Source of the DNA: Undibacterium parvum
GTDB taxonomy: Bacteria > Pseudomonadota > Gammaproteobacteria > Burkholderiales > Burkholderiaceae_D
Reading direction: 5' to 3'
NCBI RefSeq assembly: GCF_003955735.1
Contig: NZ_CP034464.1
Coordinates: 3,038,001-3,102,000 of the forward strand
Length of the DNA stretch: 64,000 nt
Numbering within the stretch: the stretch's first letter is position 1; the number at the start of each line of letters is the position of its first letter. The notes beneath the pieces are model-generated. The model made no database searches and was not told where the DNA came from. It saw only the letters and a list, made by a program, of their open reading frames with translations. This document shows, one piece after another, positions 1 to 9,677 of the stretch. Made by a program: the position numbers and the translations under genes.

Positions 1-2
1 TT

Positions 3-800
3 GCGGGAGCTGACATACGCTCGATACGCATGAGTCCGGGCGTAGATTTTTTTGATGAACTCGAGCGCGCGATACGCGAAAGCTACCCAAAACCCAAGAT
101 GATGATCTTTGGCTTTCCGTCGAACCCGACCGCGCAATGTGTAGAACTTGATTTTTTTGAGCGTGTCGTCAAGCTGGCGAAAGAACACAATATTCTAGTC
201 GTGCACGATCTGGCCTATGCCGACATCGTGTTTGATGGCTGGAAAGCGCCTTCCATCATGCAAGTTGAGGGCGCACGCGATGTCGCAGTCGAGTTTTTTA
301 CACTCTCCAAAAGCTATAACATGGCGGGCTGGCGCATCGGTTTTATGGTCGGCAATAAGGAGCTGGTAGCGGCCCTGGCACGCATCAAGAGCTATCATGA
401 TTACGGCAGTTTTACGCCGGTACAGGTGGCGGCCATCGCGGCATTGGAAGGTGATCAGACTTGCGTCAAAGAGATTTGCGATAAATACCAGCGACGTCGG
501 GATGTGATGGTCAAGGGCTTGCATGAGATGGGCTGGATGGTCGCGATACCTAAGGCCTCGATGTATATCTGGGCGCGCATTCCTGAGCCATATCGTCATC
601 TCGGCTCTCTGGAATTTGCCAAGCTGGTGCTGGAAAAAGCCAAGCTTTGCATTTCTCCCGGCATAGGTTTTGGCGATTATGGTGATGAGTATGTGCGCTT
701 TGCCTTAATCGAAAACGAAGCCCGTAGTCGCCAGGCCTTACGCGGTTTAAAAGCCATGTTCAAGGACGAGTTACTACCCGCGCCGCAGCCCAGCGCATAA
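3..800 (+). CDS. alaC: Alanine aminotransferase, AlaC type (5' truncated by window edge)
   Basis: PLP-dependent class I/II aminotransferase that transfers an amino group between alanine or glutamate and their 2-oxo acids in the cytoplasm. The open frame runs to the left edge, so the N-terminal part is missing; an internal ATG lies at 30. Visible fold-type I marks, counted from that ATG, are the GFPSNPTA segment (residues 28-35), the HDLAYAD stretch around residues 59-65 and the PLP lysine in TLSKSYNMAGWR (K94). The C-terminal part contains FALIEN with the substrate-carboxylate arginine in YVRFAL. The sequence matches the E. coli AlaC (YfdZ) group closely from memory. No partner gene is visible to the left. 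Confident in family; exact amino-acid preference is inferred. Confidence 0.9.
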   Translation, partial: AGADIRSIRMSPGVDFFDELERAIRESYPKPKMMIFGFPSNPTAQCVELDFFERVVKLAKEHNILVVHDLAYADIVFDGWKAPSIMQVEGARDVAVEFFTLSKSYNMAGWRIGFMVGNKELVAALARIKSYHDYGSFTPVQVAAIAALEGDQTCVKEICDKYQRRRDVMVKGLHEMGWMVAIPKASMYIWARIPEPYRHLGSLEFAKLVLEKAKLCISPGIGFGDYGDEYVRFALIENEARSRQALRGLKAMFKDELLPAPQPSA

Positions 801-973
801 GCGCAGCAATTGGTCGCAGCCACACTGACGCAGCAAGGTCCAGTGTCTGTGTGGTTTTCAGTTCGAAAGGATAGACACGGACTAAGAGTGGGTTACACTG
901 CGACTGGCTTTGACAGCATCCTTACAGGAACAAGTCTGACCTGGACTTTCACAATTAAAACGAGACAAACGGC

Positions 974-1876
974 ATGCAAACACCAGCCTTACAGATCGCG
1001 CCACTAGGCCCGCATTTTTCCCGTATCGTGCTCGGCTTGTGGCGCATGGCTGATTGGTCTATGTCACCGCAACAGCGGCTCAGCTTTTTGGAGCAGGCGC
1101 TGGAATTGGGCATTAGCACGCTCGATCAAGCTGATATTTATGGCGATTATCAAAGCGAGGCTTTACTAGGCGAAGCGCTGGCGCTGGCACCACAATTGCG
1201 CCAGCGGCTGCAGATCGTCAGCAAATGCGGTATCAAGCTGCGGTCGCCACATCGACCAACACATCAGATTCAGCACTACGATACCAGTCGCGCGCACATC
1301 ATCGCCTCGGCCGAAAATTCTTTGCGCAGAATGGGAATAGATGAGCTTGATTTACTCCTGATACACCGCCCCGATCCCTTGATGGATGCCGATGAAATCG
1401 CCGAAGCTTTCCATACTTTGCAGCAAAGTGGCAAGGTCAGACATTTTGGCGTGTCGAATTTTTCTCCAGCTCAGTTTGATTTACTCGCCTCGCGCATTCC
1501 GCTGGTGACCAATCAGATCGAGCTGTCGCTGCTGCATATGGCGCCTTTAAACGATGGCAGCCTCGATCAATGTCAGCGCTTGCGCATCGCGCCTATGATC
1601 TGGTCGGCGCTGGCGGGCGGACGCCTGATGAACGATGTGAGTGAGCAAGGTGTACGCGTACGGCAGGCTTTGGCGACGATTGCCGCCGAGCTAGGGGCGA
1701 CAGAAGCGAGCGTGGCCTTGGCGTGGGTACTGCAGCATCCGGCTAAACCGCTAGTGCTGACCGGCTCCGGGCGTATTGCAGCCATACGTGAAGCGGTGGC
1801 GGCGACTGCCATCAGCTTGAATCGTGAACAGTGGTTTGCCTTGTGGTGCGCTTCGGCTGGGCGTTCGGTTGATTGA
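974..1876 (+). CDS. Aldo/keto reductase, YdhF-like
   Basis: NADPH-dependent aldo/keto reductase of 300 residues, usual length for the family, cytosolic. The catalytic tetrad is visible: D51 and Y56 in LDQADIYGDY, K84 in VSKCG and H131 in LLIHRPDP. The nucleotide-binding end shows VLTGSGR near residue 258. Overall it resembles E. coli YdhF, whose physiological substrate is not established, so no substrate is proposed. It stands alone, 173 bases after the aminotransferase, and is followed by a c-di-GMP gene in the same direction. The start ATG at 974 is the natural one because the family begins a few residues before the first beta strand. Confidence 0.88.
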   Translation: MQTPALQIAPLGPHFSRIVLGLWRMADWSMSPQQRLSFLEQALELGISTLDQADIYGDYQSEALLGEALALAPQLRQRLQIVSKCGIKLRSPHRPTHQIQHYDTSRAHIIASAENSLRRMGIDELDLLLIHRPDPLMDADEIAEAFHTLQQSGKVRHFGVSNFSPAQFDLLASRIPLVTNQIELSLLHMAPLNDGSLDQCQRLRIAPMIWSALAGGRLMNDVSEQGVRVRQALATIAAELGATEASVALAWVLQHPAKPLVLTGSGRIAAIREAVAATAISLNREQWFALWCASAGRSVD

Positions 1877-1949
1877 CCTGTCTAGGGCAAGAAGAGACTG
1901 GCAAATAGTCTTTGGTAAGCGTATAAAGTAAAGTAACTCCGTAGTGAAA

Positions 1950-4334
1950 ATGTGTTTTTCCCTAGCGATGTCTCTCCTGAGAGCCTTAGCCTTGAAAACT
2001 TTTTTTCAGTTCATACGCAAGCAGTTTTTTCGCGCCAGACATCCCGTCAATGATATTCAACATTGGCGTGAAGAGGTGTTCTCTGCCATCTTAGTGGCGA
2101 CCTTATTACTTGGCACCGCCACCGCCATACCCAGTGTTTTTATGGCGATTAGCGATCGCTTGTGGGCTGTGATCGTCATGGACATCGTGGCGATTGCCTG
2201 GCTCGCGATTATCCTGTGCTCAACAACTTTGTCTTATGTTGCCAGAGCCTGGAATTTTCTACTCCTGCTATTTCTTCTTGGCATATTTTTCTTAAGGGCA
2301 GTCGGTCCGGTCGGGCAAATTTATTTGATGGCCTTCCCAGTCATGGCGGCCTTGTTATTGGGTTTGCGACCCGCGGTCTACTGTTTGATCGTGAATGCCT
2401 TTGCCTTGATGTTGGTCGGCTATTTTCTCGATATTAATATTCATCTGGCCGGGCTGGCCGACAAACCCTTGTTGCGCTGGGCGGTGATTACTTTAAATTT
2501 TTCACTGATTAGCTCGGTCATTACGATTTCTTGCGGAGTGCTGTTGCAGCGCCTGGAAAAGTCCTTAAAAGACCAGGGCCTGGTGACGGACTCCTTACGT
2601 AGCGCGAATGAAGACTTGCGCCTGATCTCGGCAGCGGTAGCGCAATTGAGTGATATGGTGGTGATTTCGTGTGCCAGTGAAGAGGCGGATGGCGAGTCAC
2701 GGATTGTTTTTGTGAATCAAGCATTTGAGCTGCAGACCGGTTACACCAGTGCCGATGTGGTGGGGCGTAGACCGCGAGCTTTTCATGGAGCGAACACGCA
2801 GCCGGAAGAGCTGTTGCGGATACGCCAAGCAATTGCGCTACATCAATGGGTACACGCAGAACTAATCGCCTATACCAAATCCGGTAGCGAGTATTGGTTG
2901 GAGGTGGTGGTGCAGCCAGTGGCCGATAATGAAGGGAAATTTACCCATGAGGTAATGGTAGGGCGCGATATTACCGCCAGAAAAAAAGCCGAGTCAGATA
3001 TCCATTCACTGGCGTATTTTGACGTTTTGACGGGCTTGCCAAATCGCCGTTTGCTGCTCGACAGGATAGGCGTCTTGCTGGCGACGGCGCAACGCAGTGG
3101 CATGTTTAGCGCAGTCCTGTTTATTGATCTCGATCACTTCAAATTTATCAATGATGCGCGCGGTCATGCCACCGGTGATGCGGTGCTCAGCGCGGTGGCG
3201 AAACGTTTGAGTAATTTACTGCGCGAAGAAGATACTGTAGCGCGTATCGGTGGCGATGAGTTCGTAGTTTTGATAGCGAACCTGGCAAAAGAGAGCCATA
3301 CCGCTGCCGCAATCGCACTAAGCATTTCTGAAAAAATTCGTGCTGAGATTGCTAAAGCTTTCGGGATAGATGGGCAAACTTATACCTGTGCTTGCAGCAT
3401 AGGCGTGACTTTAATGCCTAAGCCGGGACAAACCAAAGAAGATCTCTTGCGTGAATCCGATACCGCCATGTACCGCGCAAAAATGGCCGGGCGCAATCAG
3501 ATCGCCTTTTTTGAAGAAAGCATGCAGACCGAAGTCGAGAACCGGCTCACCATGGTGCGTGACTTGGCAGGCGCCATCGCCAGCGAGCAGATGCAGATGT
3601 TTATACAAGCACAGGTGGATAGCTTGGGTGTGCCTAGCGGCGCCGAGCTTTTGATGCGCTGGACCCATCCTCTACGTGGCGCAGTGTCACCGGCAGAGTT
3701 CATACCATTGGCTGAAGAATCGGGGATTATTGTGCAGTTAGGTGATTGGGTCTTGCAGCAAGCCTGCCTGGTGTCGCTCAAGTTGCGGGCGCAGGGCTGG
3801 GATTTTCCTCTGTCGATTAATGTCAGCCCCAAGCAATTTCGCCAGAGCGATTTTGTGGATAAAGTGCGCACTACGCTGAGCGATAGCGGGGCCGACCCCA
3901 GGGCATTGATTTTTGAAGTCACTGAAGGTTTGTTGATCGACAATCTGCAAGAAACCATCATACGCATGCGCCAATTGTGTCAGATGGGGATACGTTTTTC
4001 TATCGATGATTTTGGGACTGGTTATTCCAGCCTGTTCTATCTGAAACGTCTGCCCTTGTATGAACTAAAAATCGATAAGAGCTTTATTCGCGACACACCC
4101 ACAGACAGCAGCGACACCGCCATCGTGCAGGCGATTTTGGCGATGGCGAAACATCTGGGTTTGCGCGTGGTGGCAGAAGGCGTGGAGACCCGCGAGCAGG
4201 CTGATTTCCTGGTCGCGAGTGCTTGCGATAGCTTACAAGGCTATTTATATTCTCGCCCGATCGCGGTGGACGCATGGTTGCAGCAGCATGCAAAACCAGA
4301 ACATGTGAAACAGACTAGTCTTGCTGATAGCTAG
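1950..4334 (+). CDS. Membrane PAS-GGDEF-EAL cyclic-di-GMP protein
   Basis: Bifunctional-architecture c-di-GMP enzyme of about 794 residues. Residues 45-205 hold several hydrophobic segments, which look like a multi-pass membrane sensor rather than a periplasmic Cache domain. A PAS domain (about 225-345, ending VGRDITARKKAE) leads into a GGDEF domain (355-520) and an EAL domain (535-785). The cyclase signature is intact (GGDEF at 436-440) and so is the inhibitory I-site REED, five residues before it. The phosphodiesterase domain has ELL instead of EAL, but keeps the later acidic residues (FEVTEG, DDFGTGYSS, KIDKSF, AEGVET), so hydrolysis remains plausible. Start is uncertain: GTG 1944, ATG 1950 or ATG 1968. 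Its 3' end overlaps the convergent LysR gene by 20 bases. Confidence 0.9.
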   Translation: MCFSLAMSLLRALALKTFFQFIRKQFFRARHPVNDIQHWREEVFSAILVATLLLGTATAIPSVFMAISDRLWAVIVMDIVAIAWLAIILCSTTLSYVARAWNFLLLLFLLGIFFLRAVGPVGQIYLMAFPVMAALLLGLRPAVYCLIVNAFALMLVGYFLDINIHLAGLADKPLLRWAVITLNFSLISSVITISCGVLLQRLEKSLKDQGLVTDSLRSANEDLRLISAAVAQLSDMVVISCASEEADGESRIVFVNQAFELQTGYTSADVVGRRPRAFHGANTQPEELLRIRQAIALHQWVHAELIAYTKSGSEYWLEVVVQPVADNEGKFTHEVMVGRDITARKKAESDIHSLAYFDVLTGLPNRRLLLDRIGVLLATAQRSGMFSAVLFIDLDHFKFINDARGHATGDAVLSAVAKRLSNLLREEDTVARIGGDEFVVLIANLAKESHTAAAIALSISEKIRAEIAKAFGIDGQTYTCACSIGVTLMPKPGQTKEDLLRESDTAMYRAKMAGRNQIAFFEESMQTEVENRLTMVRDLAGAIASEQMQMFIQAQVDSLGVPSGAELLMRWTHPLRGAVSPAEFIPLAEESGIIVQLGDWVLQQACLVSLKLRAQGWDFPLSINVSPKQFRQSDFVDKVRTTLSDSGADPRALIFEVTEGLLIDNLQETIIRMRQLCQMGIRFSIDDFGTGYSSLFYLKRLPLYELKIDKSFIRDTPTDSSDTAIVQAILAMAKHLGLRVVAEGVETREQADFLVASACDSLQGYLYSRPIAVDAWLQQHAKPEHVKQTSLADS

Positions 4335-5202
4335 TCTGCATCCAATCTATGAATAATTGGACTTCCGGACGCATGATCGCTTGTGCTTCATGCACCAGAT
4401 AATAGGCATGCGGTGGTGCGTCTAGTTGGGTATCGAACAGGCGTACCACCTCACCGCTGGCGATCAGATCCTGCGCGAAATGTTGACGCGTTAAGCCCAC
4501 ACCATGACCATGTTTGACCGCTTCCAGTAGCAAACCCAGATCATCGATGCGTAAGCCGCTAGTCGGTTCCGGCCAATCTAAACCCGCCACCTCAAACCAG
4601 GGTTGCCAAGGCTCTAGTGCCGACCGCAACAGCGTGGCGTGGCGCAGATCGTTCGGGGTTTTAATCGGAGCGATAGTCTTCAGGTAGGCTGGGCTGGCGA
4701 CCAAAAAGGCCGGTTCGACGAACAGCTTTTTGGTGACCAAATTGGGGTATTCACCGGCACCGAAGCGCACCTCGACGTCGCTCTCAGACAGACTCAAATC
4801 ATAGAGCGGCACGAACAGAAAAATCTCGATTTCGATTTGCGGATACTGGCGGGTAAATTCAGCCAGTTTAGGCATAAACATATAGCGCGCAAAGGTCGGT
4901 GGTACGGTGACTTTGACGCGTAACTGATTCTGCGTGATTTTGTTGGGCAAGGGGAATTCGGCTAAAGTGCGCAAGGCGACTCTGACCACATCGAGATAAC
5001 GGCGACCAAACTCGGTGAGGGTAACACTACGACCTTCGCGCACGAAAACGCGTTCACATAAATGTTCTTCCAGCAAGCGGATGCGATGTGAGAGTGCCGA
5101 CGGGGTAATGCAGAGTTCTTCGGCGGCTACCGCAAAAGAGCTATGCCTGGCGGCGGCTTCAAAGGCGGATAGTGCGTGTACCGGGGGGAGTCGTGTTGCC
5201 AT
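4315..5202 (-). CDS. LysR-family regulator, GcvA-like
   Basis: Transcription factor of 295 residues. The N-terminal winged helix-turn-helix is clear (LSAFEAAARHSSFAVAAEEL, then TPSALSHRIRLLEE), followed by a LysR substrate-binding domain from about residue 90. The opening RLPPVHALSAFEAAAR is typical of the GcvA/AmpR-like subgroup. No divergent structural gene lies directly against it: the next gene, the cobalamin adenosyltransferase, starts 193 bases away in the opposite direction and is a possible target, but nothing in the sequence proves this. It converges with, and overlaps by 20 bases, the preceding GGDEF/EAL gene. Confidence 0.88.
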   Translation of the reverse strand: MATRLPPVHALSAFEAAARHSSFAVAAEELCITPSALSHRIRLLEEHLCERVFVREGRSVTLTEFGRRYLDVVRVALRTLAEFPLPNKITQNQLRVKVTVPPTFARYMFMPKLAEFTRQYPQIEIEIFLFVPLYDLSLSESDVEVRFGAGEYPNLVTKKLFVEPAFLVASPAYLKTIAPIKTPNDLRHATLLRSALEPWQPWFEVAGLDWPEPTSGLRIDDLGLLLEAVKHGHGVGLTRQHFAQDLIASGEVVRLFDTQLDAPPHAYYLVHEAQAIMRPEVQLFIDWMQTSYQQD

Positions 5203-5395
5203 TATTATTCCAGATTAAATAAATTTTTATGCGCTTGCTGGACGCTGCATTCATGCTATTTCGCTGCATGCTGCTAAGTCTTATGTTGCGCTTAGCTGCT
5301 GCAAAACTCGGCGCTTTCGGTCTATGCTCTATTATGATGCGTAAGCAGCCGATTTCACGTATGCTTTCCGACTTCCTGTTTAAAAATTGGCGATT

Positions 5396-5947
5396 ATGGG
5401 CAATAGACTCTCAAAAATAGCAACACGCACCGGTGATGCTGGTACCACAGGCTTGGGTGATGGCAGCCGTGTCGATAAAGATGCGCTGCGGGTACACGCC
5501 ATGGGCGATGTCGATGAACTTAATTCGCAGATCGGCGTGTTGATCTGTGAGGATATTCCGGCGCAGATGCGGCATGAGCTGGTCTCGATACAGCATGATC
5601 TGTTCGATATGGGCGGTGAATTATGCATCCCCGGCTACACCATGATTACTGAGGCGCAGGTGACGCGCTTAGATAGTTTGCTGGCGTTTTACAATGCCGA
5701 CCTGCCGCCTTTACGCGACTTCATTTTGCCGGGCGGCTCACGTGCCGCCGCCATCGCCAATGTCTGCCGTACCGTGTGCCGGCGCGCCGAGCGTGTGATC
5801 GTCAGCGTCGGCAAGAGCGAGCCTATCAATGATGCGCCACGTCAGTACATGAATCGTCTGTCGGATCTGTTGTTTGTGTTGTCGCGGGTGCTTAATCGCT
5901 ATGCCGGCGGCAGCGATGTGATCTGGGAAAAAGAGCGCCAGCGCTGA
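5396..5947 (+). CDS. Cob(I)alamin adenosyltransferase, PduO type
   Basis: Enzyme of 183 residues that adenosylates reduced corrinoids with ATP to give adenosylcobalamin, in the cytoplasm. The N-terminal ATP-binding loop typical of PduO enzymes is present (KIATRTGDAGTTGLGDGSR), as are the central ELNSQIG helix and the C-terminal YMNRLSDLLFVLSR signature with its conserved arginine. The ATG at 5396 fits the family start (MGNRLSKI); a TTG three codons earlier adds nothing. No other cobalamin genes are nearby, which suggests salvage or general cofactor supply. Transcription probably ends at the hairpin at 6069-6101. Confidence 0.92.
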   Translation: MGNRLSKIATRTGDAGTTGLGDGSRVDKDALRVHAMGDVDELNSQIGVLICEDIPAQMRHELVSIQHDLFDMGGELCIPGYTMITEAQVTRLDSLLAFYNADLPPLRDFILPGGSRAAAIANVCRTVCRRAERVIVSVGKSEPINDAPRQYMNRLSDLLFVLSRVLNRYAGGSDVIWEKERQR

Positions 5948-5970
5948 TCTGCGCTTGGGGCGCAGTTTTC

Positions 5971-6053
5971 ATATACTCCCCATTATTTGAATGAAAATAG
6001 GCTGTTTGCGCAGGTATTATGTGCGCTGTTAAAATATACAGGTGGGAGTATAT
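5971..6053. repeat. Inverted repeat pair flanking an 83-bp intergenic block
   Basis: The 10-bp word ATATACTCCC at 5971-5980 is repeated in perfect inverted form (GGGAGTATAT) at 6044-6053. The block between has a smaller inverted pair, GCGCA/TGCGC. It lies between the adenosyltransferase stop and the shared terminator. The TATACTCCC word recurs in other gaps of this window (26308-26380 and about 44833-44845), so this may be one copy of a dispersed element. Confidence 0.55.
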
Positions 6054-6068
6054 TGATATTTCCAGTAA

Positions 6069-6101
6069 AAAAGCCAGCGAGATTGAATCTCGCTGGCTTT
6101 T
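6069..6101. terminator. Bidirectional rho-independent terminator
   Basis: A perfect 15-bp stem (AAAAGCCAGCGAGAT and its complement) with a TGA loop; the A and T tracts at its two feet make it usable from both sides. It sits between the convergent adenosyltransferase gene and dxs and probably ends both transcripts. Confidence 0.85.
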
Positions 6102-6140
6102 CTATTTGAGTGCTGGGAAGCTAAGCAAAAGCTCAGCGGC

Positions 6141-8030
6141 TTAACTATTGGCTGCCAGTTTGGGTGTGCAACTGAGTTCGGCGGTAAAGCGCTCGCGGAT
6201 AGAGGCTTCGATACCCGCGGCATCGAGACCGCATAGACTGAGCAAGAGCGCAGGATCGCCATGATCAATAAATTTATCCGGCAAACCGAGTATCAGCAGC
6301 GGCTTACAGATCCCCGCTGCGGCCAGTGCCTCGGCCACCGCAGAACCAGCGCCACCCATGCTGCAGCCTTCTTCTACTGTCACCAGCACATCGTGGCTGT
6401 CAGCCAGTGACTTGAGCAGATCGACATCGAGCGGTTTAATGAAGCGCATATTGGCGAGGCTGGCGTCGAGTTTGTCGGCGGCTTTAAGTGCAGGATGCAC
6501 CATGGAGCCAAACGCCAGAATCGCGATACGGCTGCCTTGCCGTTTCAGTTCGCCTTTGCCGATAGGCAGGCTAGTCAGTTCCGGCTCTACCACGGCACCG
6601 ATGCCGGCCCCGCGCGGATAGCGTATGGCAGCCGGTCCCGGGTAGTGGTAGCCGGTAGTGAGCATCTGACGACATTCGTTTTCGTCTGAGGCCGCCATCA
6701 CGATCATATTCGGGATGCAGCGCAAAAAGGCGATATCGTAATTGCCAGCATGCGTGGCACCATCGGCACCGACTAGTCCGGCACGGTCAAGCGCGAAGGT
6801 GACGTCCAGATTTTGCAGAGCCACGTCATGAATTAATTGATCGTAGGCGCGTTGCAAGAAGGTCGAATAAATCGCCACCACAGGTTTGAGACCCTCGCAG
6901 GCAATCCCGGCCGCGAAGGTGACCGAGTGTTGCTCTGCGATGCCGACATCGTAATAGCGCTTGGGGAATTTTTGTTCAAATTCGACCATGCCCGAGCCTT
7001 CGCGCATGGCCGGCGTGATGCCTACCAGTTTGCTGTCTTGCGCTGCCATGTCGCACAACCATTTGCCGAATACCTGGGTGTAGGTTTGCTTGGCCGGTGT
7101 ACTGGCCGGTTTGATGCCTTCGGCGGGATTGAACTTGCCGGGGCCGTGATACAAAATAGGATCGGCTTCCGCCAGTTTGTAGCCCTGACCTTTTTTGGTT
7201 ACCACGTGCAAAAATTGCGGACCCTTGAGGTTTTTAATGTTTTGCAGGGTAGGGATCAGCGAATCGAGATCATGGCCGTCGATAGGGCCGATATAGTTGA
7301 AGCCAAATTCTTCAAACATGGTGGCCGGGACTATCATGCCCTTGGCATGTTCTTCAAAGCGCTTCGCCAGTTCCAGTACCGGCGAAGGCAAGACCGACTT
7401 GCCGACATTGCGCGCGGCGGCGTAAAACTTGCCCGACATCAGGCGTGCCAGATGGCGATTTAAGGCCCCTACCGGCGGCGAGATCGACATGTCGTTGTCG
7501 TTAAGTACCACCAGCATATTGATGTCGTCATAGACACCTGCATTGTTCATGGCTTCAAACACCATGCCGGCGGTCATGGAACCATCGCCGATGATCGCCA
7601 CCGAATGACGGCTCTCACCCTTGGTTTTGGCGGCCAGCGCCATTCCTAAGGCAGCCGAAATCGAGGTCGAGGAGTGACCTACGCCGAAGGTATCGTAAGG
7701 ACTTTCTGCGCGGCGCGGAAAGCCGGAAACGCCTTCGTATTGACGCAAGCTGTGCATCTGATCGCGCCGGCCAGTCAGAATTTTATGCGGGTAAGTTTGA
7801 TGGCCGACATCCCACACTAGACGGTCTTCCGGCGTATTAAAGACATAGTGCAGGGCGATCGTCAGCTCTACCGTACCCAGATTTGAAGATAGGTGGCCGC
7901 CGGTCTTGGAGACCGAGTCGATCACGAAATCTCGTAGCTCGTCGGCCAGCGGTGGCAATTGCGCGCGCGTCAGTTTGCGCAGATCGGCCGGAGTATTGAT
8001 ATTTTGGAGTAAATTAGTCTGGAGTGTCAT
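6141..8030 (-). CDS. dxs: 1-deoxy-D-xylulose-5-phosphate synthase
   Basis: Thiamine-diphosphate enzyme of 629 residues that condenses pyruvate with glyceraldehyde 3-phosphate, the first step of the MEP isoprenoid pathway; also feeds thiamine and pyridoxal synthesis. The TPP motif runs from GDGSMTAG (148-155) to NDND (177-180). The early active-site histidine is in [12 protein letters not shown] (H46). The second domain shows [14 protein letters not shown] with the catalytic glutamate, then [15 protein letters not shown]. Full length. It starts 3 bases after the ispA stop on the same strand, so it is the last gene of the xseB-ispA-dxs unit, an order known in many proteobacteria. Confidence 0.97.
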   Translation of the reverse strand: MTLQTNLLQNINTPADLRKLTRAQLPPLADELRDFVIDSVSKTGGHLSSNLGTVELTIALHYVFNTPEDRLVWDVGHQTYPHKILTGRRDQMHSLRQYEGVSGFPRRAESPYDTFGVGHSSTSISAALGMALAAKTKGESRHSVAIIGDGSMTAGMVFEAMNNAGVYDDINMLVVLNDNDMSISPPVGALNRHLARLMSGKFYAAARNVGKSVLPSPVLELAKRFEEHAKGMIVPATMFEEFGFNYIGPIDGHDLDSLIPTLQNIKNLKGPQFLHVVTKKGQGYKLAEADPILYHGPGKFNPAEGIKPASTPAKQTYTQVFGKWLCDMAAQDSKLVGITPAMREGSGMVEFEQKFPKRYYDVGIAEQHSVTFAAGIACEGLKPVVAIYSTFLQRAYDQLIHDVALQNLDVTFALDRAGLVGADGATHAGNYDIAFLRCIPNMIVMAASDENECRQMLTTGYHYPGPAAIRYPRGAGIGAVVEPELTSLPIGKGELKRQGSRIAILAFGSMVHPALKAADKLDASLANMRFIKPLDVDLLKSLADSHDVLVTVEEGCSMGGAGSAVAEALAAAGICKPLLILGLPDKFIDHGDPALLLSLCGLDAAGIEASIRERFTAELSCTPKLAANS

Positions 8031-8033
8031 AGC

Positions 8034-8930
8034 TTAAGCTTTCCGCTGCACGATCAGATCTGCCAGCTCGCGCAGTAGCTGAGCTTTTTCGCCAAATGGC
8101 AATAAGGCCTGATGCGCATCACGGCAGAGTTTGTCCGCTAGCGCACGGGAGGCGTCTAATCCCAGGAGTGAAACATAGGTAGGTTTATTATCGGCCGCAT
8201 CTTTGCCTGCGGTTTTTCCCAAGGTTGCCGAATCTGCGGTGGCATCTAAAACGTCATCGACTACCTGAAACGCCAGACCGATGGCCGCGGAATACACGTC
8301 TAGTGCGCTTACTTCGCTTGTGGACAGGGTTTTGCCGCTCATCGCACCCATCAAGACCGAGGCGCGTAACAGTGCTCCAGTTTTTAGTCTGTGCATATGC
8401 TCTAGTTCTTCCACGTTCAGCGCCAAACCGACACTGGCAAGGTCGATCGCCTGGCCACCGCACATGCCGCGCGAGCCGGCCGCTGTTGCCAGTAATTGCA
8501 GCATCGGTAATTTAACCTCGGCACTGGCATCACCTTCCGCCAAGACCAGGAAGGCCTGTGCTTGCAAGGCATCGCCGACCAAGAGCGCGGTGGGCTCATC
8601 GTACTTGATGTGTACTGTCGGCTTGCCACGGCGCAGTGCATCGTCATCCATGCAGGGCATGTCGTCATGCACTAGCGAGTAAGCATGGATCATTTCTAAA
8701 GCCGCTGCAGCACGCGTGAGTAAGTGCAGCGGCGCATCGAATAGGCGACCGGCGGCATATACCAAGAGCGGGCGCACCCGTTTTCCGCCATCTAAGGCGG
8801 CATAGCGCATCGCTTCATGTAAGCGGGTCGGCAATGTGGTGCTGGCAGGAAGCAAATCTGCCAGAGCGATTTCAAATTCGACTTGCGTCGTTTTCATCCA
8901 CGTCTGGAATTCCGCCAGTTGCGTGCTCAT
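8034..8930 (-). CDS. ispA: Farnesyl/geranyl diphosphate synthase
   Basis: Short-chain prenyl diphosphate synthase of 298 residues that joins IPP to DMAPP and GPP to make FPP in the cytosol. Both aspartate-rich motifs are present: DDMPCMD (89-95) and DDVLD (225-229). The IPP-binding GGKRVRPLL (48-56) is intact. The ATG overlaps the xseB stop in an ATGA arrangement (8927-8930), and dxs follows after 3 bases, so the three genes are probably co-transcribed and translationally coupled. Product supplies quinone side chains (see ubiA in this window) and undecaprenyl phosphate. Confidence 0.96.
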   Translation of the reverse strand: MSTQLAEFQTWMKTTQVEFEIALADLLPASTTLPTRLHEAMRYAALDGGKRVRPLLVYAAGRLFDAPLHLLTRAAAALEMIHAYSLVHDDMPCMDDDALRRGKPTVHIKYDEPTALLVGDALQAQAFLVLAEGDASAEVKLPMLQLLATAAGSRGMCGGQAIDLASVGLALNVEELEHMHRLKTGALLRASVLMGAMSGKTLSTSEVSALDVYSAAIGLAFQVVDDVLDATADSATLGKTAGKDAADNKPTYVSLLGLDASRALADKLCRDAHQALLPFGEKAQLLRELADLIVQRKA

Positions 8931-9181
8931 GCTTGAACCTCTTGGCTGTCGTCACTGGCGTAGGGTTTGAGTAAGCCGGCGTCCAGTACCTTGACTTGCT
9001 GCTCCACTTTATTGAGTTGATCCGCACAATACTTAATGAGTTCAGAACCCCTTTGATAGGCGCTGACCGAGGCCTCCAGCGCTAAATCGCCAGCTTCCAT
9101 TTGCGCGACCAACTCGGATAGCTCGGCCATGGCATTTTCAAATGATGCCGGTGCGCTAGTGATGGGTAATTTTTTTGACAT
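8927..9181 (-). CDS. xseB: Exodeoxyribonuclease VII small subunit
   Basis: Small subunit of exonuclease VII, 84 residues, which binds the XseA large subunit and degrades single-stranded DNA ends. The family core is easily seen: FENAMAELSELVAQMEAGDL followed by LEASVSAYQRGSELIKYCAD. Length is usual. First gene of the xseB-ispA-dxs unit; the xseA partner is not in the window, as is common. The N-terminal extension MSKKLPITSAPAS is ordinary for beta-proteobacterial versions. Confidence 0.95.
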   Translation of the reverse strand: MSKKLPITSAPASFENAMAELSELVAQMEAGDLALEASVSAYQRGSELIKYCADQLNKVEQQVKVLDAGLLKPYASDDSQEVQA

Positions 9182-9677
9182 AATCGCTTGCAGGTGAAAA
9201 AGGAGTTCAACCCTGCATTTTAGAGCAAAGCTATTCCTGCGTGTGGAGTAATCAATCAGATCCTTAGATTGACATCATCAAGCAGAAATTTAGAGGGGAA
9301 TTCTTGGGAATTCATGTTCGTGTAGCAATTTTCGCTTAGGATAGCGAATTTACTCTTGTTATGTGGCGCTTATAGGGAGAGTGTTTTTCTCTTGATATTT
9401 TTTGTATTGTGCTAAAAATATGTTTCCACTAGGCTTTACAAGTGGTTACACTTCTTGGCTTTTTGCATCAGGGCAATACAGCGATAATACTTAAAATAGT
9501 GCTGTAAAGAAGTGAAAATTGTGATACAAGCGTTTCCATGTGGAAATTATTCGTATATAGTAAAGTCAAATTCGAGAAACCCGTTTTGCGTAGTATAGTA
9601 AAGCTGTAAGCTAATTGATTTTAAAGGCAATTTTGTAAATTAATCATCGTTGCAAGTAAGCGTGAAGAAGTGTCATT
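9182..9677. other. 496-base gap between divergent xseB and DUF1631 genes
   Basis: AT-rich, non-coding on both strands as far as can be read. It must hold promoters for xseB-ispA-dxs (leftward) and for the DUF1631 gene (rightward). Two similar words, TATAGTAAAGTC near 9555 and TATAGTAAAGCT near 9594, lie in the half nearest the rightward gene. No convincing RNA gene or riboswitch was recognised. Confidence 0.5.

Noticed and set aside
810..1007. Small rightward open frame between alaC and the aldo/keto reductase
   Set aside because: Overlaps the reductase start, no ribosome site and no recognisable protein character.
5229..5420. Small open frame ahead of the cobalamin adenosyltransferase
   Set aside because: Lies in the promoter gap and overlaps the enzyme start; looks like random hydrophobic translation.
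6837..7463. Long rightward open frame of 208 codons opposite dxs
   Set aside because: It is fully antisense to a well-conserved dxs gene and its translation has no family character; it is a by-product of codon bias.
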